DNA from: Desulfobacterales bacterium
Lineage (GTDB): Bacteria > Desulfobacterota > DSM-4660 > Desulfatiglandales > Desulfatiglandaceae
DNA: 49,396 bases
Assembly: GCA_014382905.1 (NCBI GenBank)
Contig: JACNIU010000191.1
Coordinates: forward strand, 1-49,396
Reading direction: 5' to 3'
Every line of letters starts with the position of its first letter. Position 1 is the stretch's first letter. Below the pieces are notes generated by a model. That model did no database searches and was not told the origin of the DNA. It saw only the letters and a program-made list of their open reading frames with translations. Made by a program: the position numbers and the translations under genes. Positions 8,890-18,345 of this stretch are shown in pieces.

Positions 8890-9723
8890 TTGCAAGGTGA
8901 AAGACGCTCTCGTAAAATATGGATATCGGTTTTTCTTATCTGTCTTGCACTATTTTTGCTCTCCTCGAATTCAGGCCTGAGACAACCGTGGAATCCAGCA
9001 GAGCAATTAATTGTAGAAATTGCAGCTCCCTTCCAAAAGCTCGTCAAGCAAACCATAAACCTCACAAAAGACTTCTGGTCTAACTACTTCTACCTGATCG
9101 ACGTTCGTCATGAAAACAGGGTTTTGAAGCGTGAGATCAATTCCCTCGGGAGAGAAAACAGCCGATACAGAGAGTTGCTGGCCACCCAAGCAAGACTCCG
9201 GCAACTTCTCCAGTTCAAAGAGATCATTCGACGCCCGGTTGTCGCAGCCCAGGTCATAGGCCTGGACCCAACCGGATGGTTCAAATCAGTAATTATCGAT
9301 AAGGGGAAGAGTGCCGGTCTGAAGTTGGATATGCCGGTAGTAAACGCATCGGGTGTGGTGGGTAGGATCGTTTCTGTTTCGACGGACTACGCCAAAGTCT
9401 TGTTAATTATCGATCAGAACAGCGCTGTTGACTGCCTGATGCAACGCTCCCGGGACAGGGGAATGGTAAAAGGGCTGTCGAGCGGGGTTTGTAAAATGGA
9501 TTACATGGCCAAATCCAGCGATGCTGTTGTTGGAGACATGGTCATTACTTCAGGGATGGGCGGTATTTTCCCTAAAGGACTGTCGGTAGGAAAGATTTCA
9601 GGTGTGAAAGAAGGTTCTGGAGAGCTTTTTAAAGAGATCGACGTCACACCATCTGTTGATTTCTCCAAGTTAGAAGAAGTTCTTGTCATACAAACCAAAA
9701 GGAGAGATGAGAAAATGAAGTGA
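8890..9723 (+). CDS. mreC: Rod shape-determining protein MreC
   Basis: A 277-residue bitopic protein: one membrane segment (about 10-27), a coiled-coil stretch (about 75-110, HENRVLKREINSLGRENSRYRELLATQARL) and two beta-barrel domains (from about 115, with QVIGLDPTGWFKSVIIDKG and GVVGRIVSVS). It links MreB inside to PBP2/RodA in the periplasm. The start is TTG at 8890, supported by AAGG 8 bases upstream. mreD follows at a gap that depends on the mreD start. Confidence 0.93.
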   Translation: MQGERRSRKIWISVFLICLALFLLSSNSGLRQPWNPAEQLIVEIAAPFQKLVKQTINLTKDFWSNYFYLIDVRHENRVLKREINSLGRENSRYRELLATQARLRQLLQFKEIIRRPVVAAQVIGLDPTGWFKSVIIDKGKSAGLKLDMPVVNASGVVGRIVSVSTDYAKVLLIIDQNSAVDCLMQRSRDRGMVKGLSSGVCKMDYMAKSSDAVVGDMVITSGMGGIFPKGLSVGKISGVKEGSGELFKEIDVTPSVDFSKLEEVLVIQTKRRDEKMK

Positions 9724-9855
9724 TGATCACGCAACGGCAAGGAATTTCATGTCAATAGTGCCCGAATGGATATCCAGTAATCTGATCAGAAAGGAGAGCC
9801 CATCGTCAAGACACAAGAAAGCAGAAAGCCAAGTTTTTGTATCGCTGCATGGTTT

Positions 9856-10350
9856 GTGGGGGTTCTATTCACACTCCTGAAAGGCGTCTGGATAAATCCC
9901 TGGAGTGTAGGGGTTTTTGATATAGGGCTCTTAACCATATTAATCGCTTATCTATTCTTGTCCTTCGGCGGAACCCAGGCATTGGCCTTTGCGTTGGGAC
10001 AGGGGTTTTTAATTGATATTTTCTCCGGGGGTTTGCACGGTCTGTTTACAGCACTTTATTTATGCGTTTTTGGAGGAATCTTCTTGGGGTCGCGGTTCTT
10101 TAACCTGCAGGCCCCCAAAGGACAAATAGTCATCGTCTCGTTGGCAATTTTTTTAAAAAATAGTATGCTGATCGTAATTCTTGCTCTTTTTTCCCACAGC
10201 ATTGTTTTGTCAATGCTATTCCTCCGTGCTTCAGCAGTTTCGATAATAGCCACCGGTCTGATCGCCCCGATTCTTTTCAGCCTGTTCAACCGGTTGAGAG
10301 ACGCTACCGGAGAGGAAGCAACCCCTTCTCCTGAAGAGATCCAGGAGTGA
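9856..10350 (+). CDS. mreD: Rod shape-determining protein MreD
   Basis: A 164-residue, five-to-six-segment membrane protein in the MreC-MreD-PBP2-RodA order; contains FALGQGFLIDIFSGGLHG, typical for MreD. The earliest standard start codon is GTG 9856, but it has no ribosome site and cuts into the first membrane helix. The frame is open further upstream, and a good AAGGAGA (about 9791-9797) precedes an ATC codon at 9802 by 4-5 bases. The real protein may therefore start at a rare ATC and carry 18 more residues. Identity rests on context and topology. Confidence 0.85.
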   Translation: MGVLFTLLKGVWINPWSVGVFDIGLLTILIAYLFLSFGGTQALAFALGQGFLIDIFSGGLHGLFTALYLCVFGGIFLGSRFFNLQAPKGQIVIVSLAIFLKNSMLIVILALFSHSIVLSMLFLRASAVSIIATGLIAPILFSLFNRLRDATGEEATPSPEEIQE

Positions 10351-10515
10351 CTATTGACTGTTTAACTGATTAAGCCACGTCCTGCGGGCCTCCGGCTCAT
10401 AGAGAGCCTACGCCTCGGAGAGCGTGGTCAAAATTCATTGGCTATGCCTGGACAGAACCATGGGAATAGTGGGGAACTCTGCTGATCCCCTGTTTCCATC
10501 CTTTCATGTCCTATA

Positions 10516-12387
10516 GTGCGGGCGATCGTTAGCGTCCCGGGGAATAGAGTTAAAGTGTTGAGAACATCAAATTTCGATCCTGTTTCCTCAGAGATTTTCA
10601 GCAAACAACTGAAAATTGCGATGCTGTTTGTCCTGGTGATATTCGCCATTTTAGTCCTGAGATTGTGGTTTTTACAGATTGTAAGTGGATCGACTTACCG
10701 GATAAAATCAGAACATAACCGTATCCGCCTCCAGGACATTTCTCCTTTCAGGGGAATGATCTTAGACAGGAACGGCAGCGTACTCGTAGACAACCGCCCA
10801 TCCTATGATCTCTATGTAATTCCAGAAGAAGTCCAACACCGGTCTCAATTGTTGAAAAGGCTCAGCACGCTTGGAGATCTCGATTCGGAATACGCTGAAC
10901 GGGTATTAGATAAAGCCGCCCGGGGATATCCTTTCAAGCCTGTATGCCTTAAGAGGGACATATCCCGTGATGAGCTTGCAAGGATTGAGACACACCGCTT
11001 TGATCTACCTGGTATTATGATCAAGGTCAGACCTCAACGGTATTATTTCTACGGAGGCCTCGCATCCCATGCTCTCGGTTACTTGGGTGAAATCAGCGAG
11101 AGCCAGTTGATGAGCGGTCAGTTCCGGGATAACAAATTAGGAGATTTGGTCGGAAAGACGGGTGTGGAGTGGAAGTGGCAGGCATTATTAAATGGCGTTC
11201 GCGGGGGAGAGCAGGTAGAAGTAGACGCCGAAGGCCGAATAATAGAGGTAATTTCTCGCAGGGCACCTGTTTCCGGCGCAAACATATGTTTAACCATCGA
11301 CAAGGATTTGCAGGCCTTGGCTGAAAAATCGCTCCTCGGGAAACATGGAGCGATCGTGGCCATAGATCCCGGAAATGGGGCGGTCCTGGCATTGGCAAGC
11401 AGTCCCTCTTATGATCCCAACCTGTTTATCAAAAAGATTGACGAAAAAACCTGGCAAAATATCGTTTCATCCAACGATTTCCCTCTGCAAAACAGGGCAC
11501 TAACCGGTCAATACCCGCCGGGGTCGGTCTTCAAGATCGTCATTGCTTTAGCAGCGCTCGAGGAGGGCGTCATCACACCGGAAGAGGAGATATTTTGTAA
11601 CGGCACTTTTTCCTTAGGAAACCAGAGTTATCGTTGCTGGAAGAAGTATGGTCATGGGAAAGCAAACCTTAACAGGGCCCTGGTAGAGTCATGTGATATA
11701 TATTTTTATAATGTGGGGAGACGGCTGGGTGTTGACAAGATTGCTCGATATGCGACGCGCTTGGGGCTGGGAAAGAAGACCGGTTTAGATCTCAGCCAGG
11801 AGAAGGGCGGCCTGATTCCTACAAGCGAATGGAAACTGAGAAGATGGGGGGTCCCCTGGCAGGCTGGCGAGACGGTCTCCACTTCTATCGGGCAGAGCTT
11901 CGTGCTTGTAACCCCAGTCCAGATGGCCAACCTTATTTCAGTTGTTTTTAACGGAGGGCGCTCATTCACGCCTCAAGTGACGAAGTGGGTCAGGAAAACA
12001 GGGGGTGAGAATGTCTTTGAATTTGCCCCCCAATCCAACGGAAAGGTCGGAATTAAACAGGAGCACCTGGATTTTGTCAAAAAGGCACTCATCGGCGTTG
12101 TCAACCAGCCTCGTGGCACCGGTTCGAAGGCCAAGCTAAAAGAAGTCACTGTAGCGGGAAAAACAGGCACAGCCCAGGTGGTGGCCCTCCCCGCGGGAGA
12201 AAGGTCAAAACAGGAAACGGCTATCCCCTGGAAATTCAGAGATCATGCCTGGTTTGTCGCGATTGCGCCGGCAGATACCCCCAAGATTGCAGTAGCCGTC
12301 CTTGTAGAGCATGGCGGGCATGGAGGAAGCGCTGCCGCGCCAATCGCTAAGGAATTGATAAAGGCATACCTGGATGTCCCGTCGTGA
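10516..12387 (+). CDS. mrdA: Penicillin-binding protein 2 (elongasome transpeptidase)
   Basis: Class B PBP that cross-links peptidoglycan during elongation, partner of RodA. With the longest start it is 623 residues: a membrane anchor (about 36-57), the dimerisation domain with SPFRGMILDRNGSVL, then a transpeptidase domain with S337-x-x-K (GSVFK), SCD in the S-x-N position and K549-T-G-T. GTG at 10516 has no clear ribosome site; GTG at 10555 or TTG at 10558 would give about 20 residues before the anchor, the usual PBP2 geometry, and may be the true start. A 165-base hairpin-rich gap separates it from mreD. Confidence 0.95.
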   Translation: MRAIVSVPGNRVKVLRTSNFDPVSSEIFSKQLKIAMLFVLVIFAILVLRLWFLQIVSGSTYRIKSEHNRIRLQDISPFRGMILDRNGSVLVDNRPSYDLYVIPEEVQHRSQLLKRLSTLGDLDSEYAERVLDKAARGYPFKPVCLKRDISRDELARIETHRFDLPGIMIKVRPQRYYFYGGLASHALGYLGEISESQLMSGQFRDNKLGDLVGKTGVEWKWQALLNGVRGGEQVEVDAEGRIIEVISRRAPVSGANICLTIDKDLQALAEKSLLGKHGAIVAIDPGNGAVLALASSPSYDPNLFIKKIDEKTWQNIVSSNDFPLQNRALTGQYPPGSVFKIVIALAALEEGVITPEEEIFCNGTFSLGNQSYRCWKKYGHGKANLNRALVESCDIYFYNVGRRLGVDKIARYATRLGLGKKTGLDLSQEKGGLIPTSEWKLRRWGVPWQAGETVSTSIGQSFVLVTPVQMANLISVVFNGGRSFTPQVTKWVRKTGGENVFEFAPQSNGKVGIKQEHLDFVKKALIGVVNQPRGTGSKAKLKEVTVAGKTGTAQVVALPAGERSKQETAIPWKFRDHAWFVAIAPADTPKIAVAVLVEHGGHGGSAAAPIAKELIKAYLDVPS

Positions 12388-12445
12388 TGTAGGATTGATG
12401 CTGGATACTGGATGCTTAACCACTAACCCTTTCATTTGAAAAAAC

Positions 12446-13549
12446 ATGCTTGACCGAAGATTGATCCAGAATTTCGACTGGGTTTTGCTCCTCCTGTTGC
12501 TGTTTCAGGCAGGCATAAGCCTCCTCAATCTCTATAGCGCCACCTATCCGATTCGGGATCTGGGAGGATCCGAAATCTTTCTCAAACAGATTTATTGGTT
12601 TTTGATTGGATTTACTGTTTTTCTCCTGATGACCGCCTTTAATTATTATGTATTAGAGCGCCTGGCCTATCCGGTCTATTTTTTTACCATAGTCCTTCTC
12701 GTCCTGGTCCTCATTGTGGGAAAGGTGATGTCAGGGTCCCAGCGGTGGTTGAGTTTGGGAGCAATTTCTTTTCAACCGTCGGAGTTGGCAAAGATCGCCA
12801 TCGTGCTGGTTTTAGCCAAGTTCTTCAGCGAAAGAGGCGATTACAGGGAATATCGACTGCGGGATCTGTGGCAGCCTTTTGTGCTTACTGCGATCCCCTG
12901 TTTTCTGATTCTTAAAGAGCCTGATCTTGGCAGTGCCCTTTTCCTGGGGCTGGTATCCTTCTCCGTTATCCTGATTGTCAAGGTATATTGGAAATCGCTG
13001 GTCATTTTAGCTGGATCCTCCCTTTTGGCGGCCCCCTTGATTTGGTTTGGGCTCAGGGAATACCAGCAAAAACGAGTCCTTTCATTTCTAAGCCCCGATA
13101 TGGACCCTTTAGGTGCCGGATACCACATCAATCAATCCAAAATCGCAATAGGTTCAGGACAATTTTGGGGAAAAGGCTTTCTAAAAGGGACACAGACCCG
13201 CCTTCACTTCTTGCCCGAACAACACACCGATTTTGCTTTTTCAGTATTAGCCGAGGAGTGGGGTCTGGCAGGATCGATTGCGCTTCTTCTGATTTACCTC
13301 TTTTTAATCCTATGGGGCCTCAATATAGCAAAAAGCTCCAAGGATAGATTCGGCTCCATACTCGCTGCAGGGATAGTTGCTATCATTTTCTGGCAGGTCG
13401 CAATAAACGTCGGGATGGTTACAGGGCTCCTCCCTGTCGTTGGTATCCCCCTCATACTTCTCAGCTATGGTGGGTCATCTCTGATTACAACCATGGCGGC
13501 CATGGGGATCCTCATGAGTATCAGCATGAGACGTTTCATGTTTCAGTAG
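12446..13549 (+). CDS. rodA: Peptidoglycan glycosyltransferase RodA
   Basis: SEDS-family polymerase that uses lipid II to build glycan strands with PBP2. The 367-residue protein has about ten membrane segments, WLSLGAISFQPSELAKI, KEPDLGSAL and the C-terminal block GLLPVVGIPLILLSYGGSSL, all SEDS signatures; the FTVFLL and HTDFAFSVLAEEWG elements point to RodA rather than FtsW. Last gene of the mre-mrd operon, 58 bases after PBP2. Confidence 0.96.
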   Translation: MLDRRLIQNFDWVLLLLLLFQAGISLLNLYSATYPIRDLGGSEIFLKQIYWFLIGFTVFLLMTAFNYYVLERLAYPVYFFTIVLLVLVLIVGKVMSGSQRWLSLGAISFQPSELAKIAIVLVLAKFFSERGDYREYRLRDLWQPFVLTAIPCFLILKEPDLGSALFLGLVSFSVILIVKVYWKSLVILAGSSLLAAPLIWFGLREYQQKRVLSFLSPDMDPLGAGYHINQSKIAIGSGQFWGKGFLKGTQTRLHFLPEQHTDFAFSVLAEEWGLAGSIALLLIYLFLILWGLNIAKSSKDRFGSILAAGIVAIIFWQVAINVGMVTGLLPVVGIPLILLSYGGSSLITTMAAMGILMSISMRRFMFQ

Positions 13550-13663
13550 GTGGCCCTATCGCTTTTTGTTGCACGAAAACAGGGGGCTATGCTATAGGTT
13601 CCGTAGGTGTAAGGGCTCGCGGATTGTCGTCCAGATATCAGGAGAAACCCGATAGGATTTTTA

Positions 13664-13698
13664 GATTGCAGATTGTAAATTGTAGATTGAGGATTTTC
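13664..13698. repeat. Heptanucleotide repeat array before phoH
   Basis: Five consecutive 7-base units: GATTGCA, GATTGTA, AATTGTA, GATTGAG, GATTTTC. The array abuts the TTG start of phoH (13700) and supplies its GAGG ribosome site. Related arrays lie at 29174 and 39491. Confidence 0.75.
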
Positions 13699-13699
13699 A

Positions 13700-14692
13700 T
13701 TGGATAAACCTGCCCCCACAGATAATTCTACTGTCACCAGACGGATCAGTTTTCCGGACTATGAATTGATACAAAGCCTGTGTGGCGAACGTAATGCACA
13801 TCTTGGCCTTTTAGAAAAAGAGGTCGGAGTTTCCTTGAATCTCAGAGGAAATGTCATCCTTCTCAGGGGAAGGGATTGGGAAGTCGATGTGGCGGAAAGG
13901 GTCCTGAAACAGCTCTATGGGCTCCTGGAAGCCGATTATCCGCTCTATCCCAGCGATATTCAATACGCCGTCAGAATATTGAGCGGAGACCGGTCCGTTG
14001 AACTGAAAACAATTTTCAAAGAAGAGGTTTATATCTCGTCCAAGAAGAAATTAATAACCCCAAAAACAATCAATCAGAAGAAATATATTGATAGCATAAA
14101 AAATTTCGATATTGTGTTTGGAATCGGTCCGGCCGGGACGGGTAAGACCTATCTTGCAATGGCTATGGCGGTGTCATCGTTGATCAAAAAGGAGGTAAAC
14201 AGGGTTGTTTTGGCAAGGCCGGCCGTAGAGGCAGGGGAGCACCTCGGCTTCCTTCCAGGTGACCTGTATGAAAAGGTTAACCCCTACCTCCGGCCATTGT
14301 ACGATGCCCTTCATGATATGATGCCCTTTGAGAATGCATCCCGTCTGCTTGAACAAGGGGTGATAGAGGTAGCGCCTCTCGCTTTTATGAGGGGGCGGAC
14401 ACTAAACGATTCATTCGTCATTCTGGATGAGGCCCAGAACGCTACTTCTGAACAGATGAAGATGTTTTTAACCCGTCTCGGTTTTAGCTCAAAGGCCGTG
14501 ATTACCGGAGATGTCACCCAGACAGATCTTCCAAAAGGCAAGACCTCCGGCCTCATTGAAGCCAAAGAGACCTTAAGGGGGATCAAAGGGATACAGTTTA
14601 TTTATTTTTCAAGAGAAGATGTGGTAAGGCACCGGTTGGTCCAGGAAATCATTGACGCTTATGAAAAAATGGAAAGTCAAAGACAGGCCTGA
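13700..14692 (+). CDS. PhoH-like ATPase
   Basis: A 330-residue PhoH-family P-loop protein: an N-terminal KH-like region, Walker A GPAGTGKTYLAMA (about 145-157), Walker B SFVILDEAQNAT (about 238-249) and a VITGDVTQTDLP motif. PhoH/YbeZ associates with the endoribonuclease YbeY, encoded two genes downstream, and is thought to act in RNA or ribosome maintenance. The TTG start is supported by GAGG 7 bases upstream. Confidence 0.93.
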   Translation: MDKPAPTDNSTVTRRISFPDYELIQSLCGERNAHLGLLEKEVGVSLNLRGNVILLRGRDWEVDVAERVLKQLYGLLEADYPLYPSDIQYAVRILSGDRSVELKTIFKEEVYISSKKKLITPKTINQKKYIDSIKNFDIVFGIGPAGTGKTYLAMAMAVSSLIKKEVNRVVLARPAVEAGEHLGFLPGDLYEKVNPYLRPLYDALHDMMPFENASRLLEQGVIEVAPLAFMRGRTLNDSFVILDEAQNATSEQMKMFLTRLGFSSKAVITGDVTQTDLPKGKTSGLIEAKETLRGIKGIQFIYFSREDVVRHRLVQEIIDAYEKMESQRQA

Positions 14693-14708
14693 AGGGATCT
14701 GACTTGCT

Positions 14709-17243
14709 ATGACAGTGAACAGATTGGATAAGTCGAGGTTGAAATCCCTTAACACGAGAAAGGCATCAGGAAAAAGGGAAAGGGATGCTTCTCCCGGTGG
14801 AAAAAAGGGCTATGCTCGTTCAGGTGTCTGGTTTCGAGAGGAGGCAAAAAGGTGGTATATACTGCTCGGCCTGAGCATAATCATCTCAGTTCTCCTTTTT
14901 CCAACCATCTTAACCCCTCCCAAGGCATACAAATTAGGAGACATAGCTGATCGTGATATCAAGGCCTCCCAGACATTTCTTATCGAAAATACTGACCTGA
15001 CGGAAAAAGACAGACAGGATGTGGTCCGGGCTGTTTTGTCAGTATACGATTTTGACCCGACCGCAACGGATGTTGCCTCCAAGATAAAGGAGGCTTTTGA
15101 ATCCGGTAGGGTATATCTGGCCAACTCTCTTGAGTTTTCCTACGCCTTCGACAGTAGCGCTGCAACATCTGAAAAGGCACTCGCTGACCATTTGGAAGCA
15201 GTGAATGCCTTCAAGAGCCGCTTTTTTGAGATCCTTGATATCCCCTACAACGAAAAGCTTATTGATGTTTTGATTAAAAATGGTTTCTCCCCTGAGGCAG
15301 AGGAATCAGTGATTGCATTGGCTACTGATCTCTTCCACAGCGGTGTTGTCGGCAACAAAATGATGCTGATAAGTCAGAGCGGTAAAGGGATTGTCCTGCA
15401 TGATATCCACAATAGCAAAGAGATCAAAGTCACTGATTTTGAGAGGTTCTATGATCTCAAAAGCGCCGGGGAATTTATAAATGGACAGGGAAAAGTTCTG
15501 ACCAGGGCAATAAAACCCAAAGAATTGGCAAAAGCCTCTTTGGAACTGGCATCCGCCCTGATCAAACCAAATGTAACATTTAACAAAAGGGAGACCGCAC
15601 TCAGACAAGAAAATGCGCGTAAGTCGGTGAAGCCCTTTTATTTCAAAGTGAAAAAGGGTGAAATGCTGATCAGGGAAGGTGAAAGAACTTCGCCCGAGCA
15701 TCTCCTCAAGCTTCATGAACAATATAAACTATCAAAACAAAAAGAGATGTTGGGTAAAGTCCCGGCCATGGCGCTCCTTATCGCCTTCCTTCTCTCGTCC
15801 ATGTACGTTGTGGGGCTCTTCAGTAGTCGATCATCCCAGACTGAGGTAAGAGACCTGCTCTTTAGTGCGGCCACCCTTTTACTTATTTTCTTAGTCATCA
15901 TCGCCTTTAACTTCGTGGCCTTTGAAATCGCGCGAGGCTTTAGTTTCTTTTCACCAAAGGCGTTGCTATTCGCCGTACCGGTTGCCAGCGGGGCCATGCT
16001 GATATCCATTTTCCATGGAATCGGTGTGGCGGCCAGCTTCTCTCTTATTATTTCTGTTTTGGCCTGTCTTGTTATGGACGGCCGGGTAGAGTTTTTTGTG
16101 TATTTCTTCATCAGCTCCTTAGTGGCGGCATCCGGTGTAAGGAAATATAGAGAAGTGGGGGTTTTGATAAAGGCCGGACTCAAAGTAAGTCTGTGCAATA
16201 TGATCCTGGCCCTTTCCATAGCGGCATTATACGGTTCATTTTTTACTTTAGAGGCCCTGATCGCCTCTGGTTCAGCCCTCATCGGGGGAGTTCTCGTCGG
16301 CGTTGTGGCCACAGGAATCCTTCCCCTGATTGAAATGTCCTTTGGCTACACGACAGATATCAAACTCCTTGAATTGGCGAATCTGGACCAACCCCTTTTG
16401 CGCGAGCTTATGGTCCAGGCCCCGGGCTCCTATCATCACAGCGTGGTTGTGAGCAACTTGGTAGAAGCGTCGGCACGAGCGGTCAATGCCAATCCGCTTC
16501 TTGCGAAAGTGGCCGCCTATTACCATGATATCGGAAAGATAACAAAGCCTCTTTATTTCATCGAAAATCAGGGGGGCCGGGAAAACAAGCATGAGAAGCT
16601 GGCCCCTTCCATGAGCAGTCTGGTACTCATTTCTCATGTCAAGGACGGTGTTGAACTGGCAAAGAAGTATAAGCTGGGGAAGGAAATTATTGACATTATC
16701 AGGCAGCACCACGGTACATCTCTGATCACGTTTTTTTACGAAAAGGCAAAAGAGCAGGGAGAGAAGAAGGGCGAAAAATATCTTCAGGTAGAGGAAGCGG
16801 ATTTTCGTTACCCGGGCCCCAAGCCTCAGACCAAGGAGGCCGGGCTTGTGATGCTTGGAGACGTGGTGGAAGCTGCCTCCAAGACGCTTGTTGACCCTAC
16901 AGCGGCACGGATTCAGGGAATGGTTCAGAAAATGATAAACAAAATTTTTTCTGACGGTCAATTAGATGAATGCGAACTGACCCTGAAGGACCTTCACGAG
17001 ATCGCAAAAAGCTTTAACAAGACGTTAAGCGGCATTTTTCATCACCGGATTGAATATCCTGAACCTGTGGCAAGGTTCACCCCTTCCCGCGATCGAGACG
17101 CGATTGGAAAAGGAAAGGACGTGCCCCATAAAAAGGAAAAAGATGGAGATACAGATCAGCTCGCATCGGGAACTCCCAGGGTTGGAAAAAAACAAGATAA
17201 GGGTGAAGTTAGAGAAAGTCTTAAGAGACTTGGGTTATCATGA
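14709..17243 (+). CDS. Membrane HD-domain phosphodiesterase (PgpH/YqfF type)
   Basis: An 844-residue protein of the 7TMR-HD family. Order: cytoplasmic basic N-terminus, one membrane segment (about 49-67), a 7TM-HDED extracytoplasmic domain (about 80-345), a multi-helix membrane block (about 350-560), and a cytoplasmic HD domain with SYHHSVVVSNLVE and YYHDIGK followed by RQHHGT. Characterised homologues (PgpH of Listeria) degrade cyclic di-AMP; that substrate is inferred here, as no diadenylate cyclase is in the window. The charged C-terminal tail of about 60 residues is encoded by bases that also encode the start of ybeY. Confidence 0.93.
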   Translation: MTVNRLDKSRLKSLNTRKASGKRERDASPGGKKGYARSGVWFREEAKRWYILLGLSIIISVLLFPTILTPPKAYKLGDIADRDIKASQTFLIENTDLTEKDRQDVVRAVLSVYDFDPTATDVASKIKEAFESGRVYLANSLEFSYAFDSSAATSEKALADHLEAVNAFKSRFFEILDIPYNEKLIDVLIKNGFSPEAEESVIALATDLFHSGVVGNKMMLISQSGKGIVLHDIHNSKEIKVTDFERFYDLKSAGEFINGQGKVLTRAIKPKELAKASLELASALIKPNVTFNKRETALRQENARKSVKPFYFKVKKGEMLIREGERTSPEHLLKLHEQYKLSKQKEMLGKVPAMALLIAFLLSSMYVVGLFSSRSSQTEVRDLLFSAATLLLIFLVIIAFNFVAFEIARGFSFFSPKALLFAVPVASGAMLISIFHGIGVAASFSLIISVLACLVMDGRVEFFVYFFISSLVAASGVRKYREVGVLIKAGLKVSLCNMILALSIAALYGSFFTLEALIASGSALIGGVLVGVVATGILPLIEMSFGYTTDIKLLELANLDQPLLRELMVQAPGSYHHSVVVSNLVEASARAVNANPLLAKVAAYYHDIGKITKPLYFIENQGGRENKHEKLAPSMSSLVLISHVKDGVELAKKYKLGKEIIDIIRQHHGTSLITFFYEKAKEQGEKKGEKYLQVEEADFRYPGPKPQTKEAGLVMLGDVVEAASKTLVDPTAARIQGMVQKMINKIFSDGQLDECELTLKDLHEIAKSFNKTLSGIFHHRIEYPEPVARFTPSRDRDAIGKGKDVPHKKEKDGDTDQLASGTPRVGKKQDKGEVRESLKRLGLS

Positions 17244-17604
17244 CAAGGAATTGAGTCTTCTCTTTACAGATGACAATCGAATGGCGCAACTCAACCTTCG
17301 CTATTTGAGGAGGGAAGGCCCTACAGATGTCCTGGCATTCCCCATGGCCGATCCGGATGCCCCGGCAGATCAAACATCTGCGTTTGAACCGGTCATGTTA
17401 GGGGATGTGGTCATTTCAGTGGACACTGCATTGAGTGAAGCAGATAAATTTGGGGAGCCCTTGGAACATGTCATAGACCGGTTGCTTATCCATGGGATCT
17501 TGCACCTTTCAGGGTATGACCACGAAGCGTCCGAGGAAGGGGCTTTACTGATGGAAAAAGAGGAAAAAAGGCTCATGGCATTAATTGAAGTGTCTAAAGT
17601 TTGA
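17143..17604 (+). CDS. ybeY: rRNA maturation endoribonuclease YbeY
   Basis: A 153-residue metal-dependent RNase needed for 16S rRNA 3' maturation. The zinc motif HGILHLSGYDH is complete, and GPTDVLAFPM and GDVVISVDTA are family motifs. ATG 17143 is preceded by AAGGA; the next upstream start (17050) would add 31 residues unlike YbeY. With this start the gene overlaps the PgpH-like gene by 101 bases in a different frame. The stop overlaps the surroundings of pdxJ, whose start is 20 bases on. Confidence 0.95.
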   Translation: MEIQISSHRELPGLEKNKIRVKLEKVLRDLGYHDKELSLLFTDDNRMAQLNLRYLRREGPTDVLAFPMADPDAPADQTSAFEPVMLGDVVISVDTALSEADKFGEPLEHVIDRLLIHGILHLSGYDHEASEEGALLMEKEEKRLMALIEVSKV

Positions 17605-17624
17605 ATAAGGGGAGGGATAGAAAC

Positions 17625-18344
17625 ATGGCACGCTTAGCCGTTAACGTGGACCATGTTGCCACGTTGCGCCAGGCAAGGGGAATCGATCAACCAGACCCGG
17701 TTATTGCGGCCGGCCTTGCCGAATTGGCAGGCGCCGAGGGGATCATCTGTCATCTCAGGGAAGACAGGCGGCATATCAGTGACCGGGACCTTAGACTTTT
17801 ACGAGAGATTGTGAAGACAAAACTGAATATGGAAATGGCTGCTGTCGATGAAATGGTGGATATCGCTCTTGCCACCAGACCTGACCTGGTCACTCTCGTT
17901 CCCGAGAAGAGAGAAGAACTTACTACAGAGGGGGGCCTTGATGTCAAAGCCCGGCCAGACCATTACCGAGGCGTCGTAGACCGTCTCAAGAGAAAGGAGA
18001 TTCAGGTCAGCTTTTTTGTGGACCCTGACCACGGACAGATCGAGGCCGCCCGGCAGTGCGGCGCAGATATTGTGGAGATTCACACGGGCCATTACTCGGA
18101 GGCAAGATCTGAATTTGAGGCCACCGAAAGCTTCGAGCGTATTGCCCTGGCCGTGCAATCTGCCGCCGGCCTGGACCTCGGTATCAGCGCAGGTCATGGG
18201 CTCAACTACGTAAACGTCAAAAGGTTTAAGGACCTTCCCCGGATCGAAGAGTACAGCATCGGGCATAGTATCGTGGCGATGGCCGTTCTGGTAGGGTTCG
18301 AAGATGCCGTTCGGAAGATGATCGAACTGGTCAAGCATTTTTGA
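17625..18344 (+). CDS. pdxJ: Pyridoxine 5'-phosphate synthase
   Basis: PdxJ condenses 1-deoxyxylulose 5-phosphate with 3-amino-2-oxopropyl phosphate in the DXP-dependent vitamin B6 route. The 239-residue TIM barrel has the NVDHVATLRQARG start, CHLREDRRHI, VTLVPEKREELTTEGG, FVDPD and EIHTGHY. The ATG at 17625 has GGGGAGGG about 8 bases upstream; an in-frame start at 17601 is not used by the family. acpS begins 1 base after the stop. Confidence 0.97.
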   Translation: MARLAVNVDHVATLRQARGIDQPDPVIAAGLAELAGAEGIICHLREDRRHISDRDLRLLREIVKTKLNMEMAAVDEMVDIALATRPDLVTLVPEKREELTTEGGLDVKARPDHYRGVVDRLKRKEIQVSFFVDPDHGQIEAARQCGADIVEIHTGHYSEARSEFEATESFERIALAVQSAAGLDLGISAGHGLNYVNVKRFKDLPRIEEYSIGHSIVAMAVLVGFEDAVRKMIELVKHF

Positions 18345-18345
18345 A

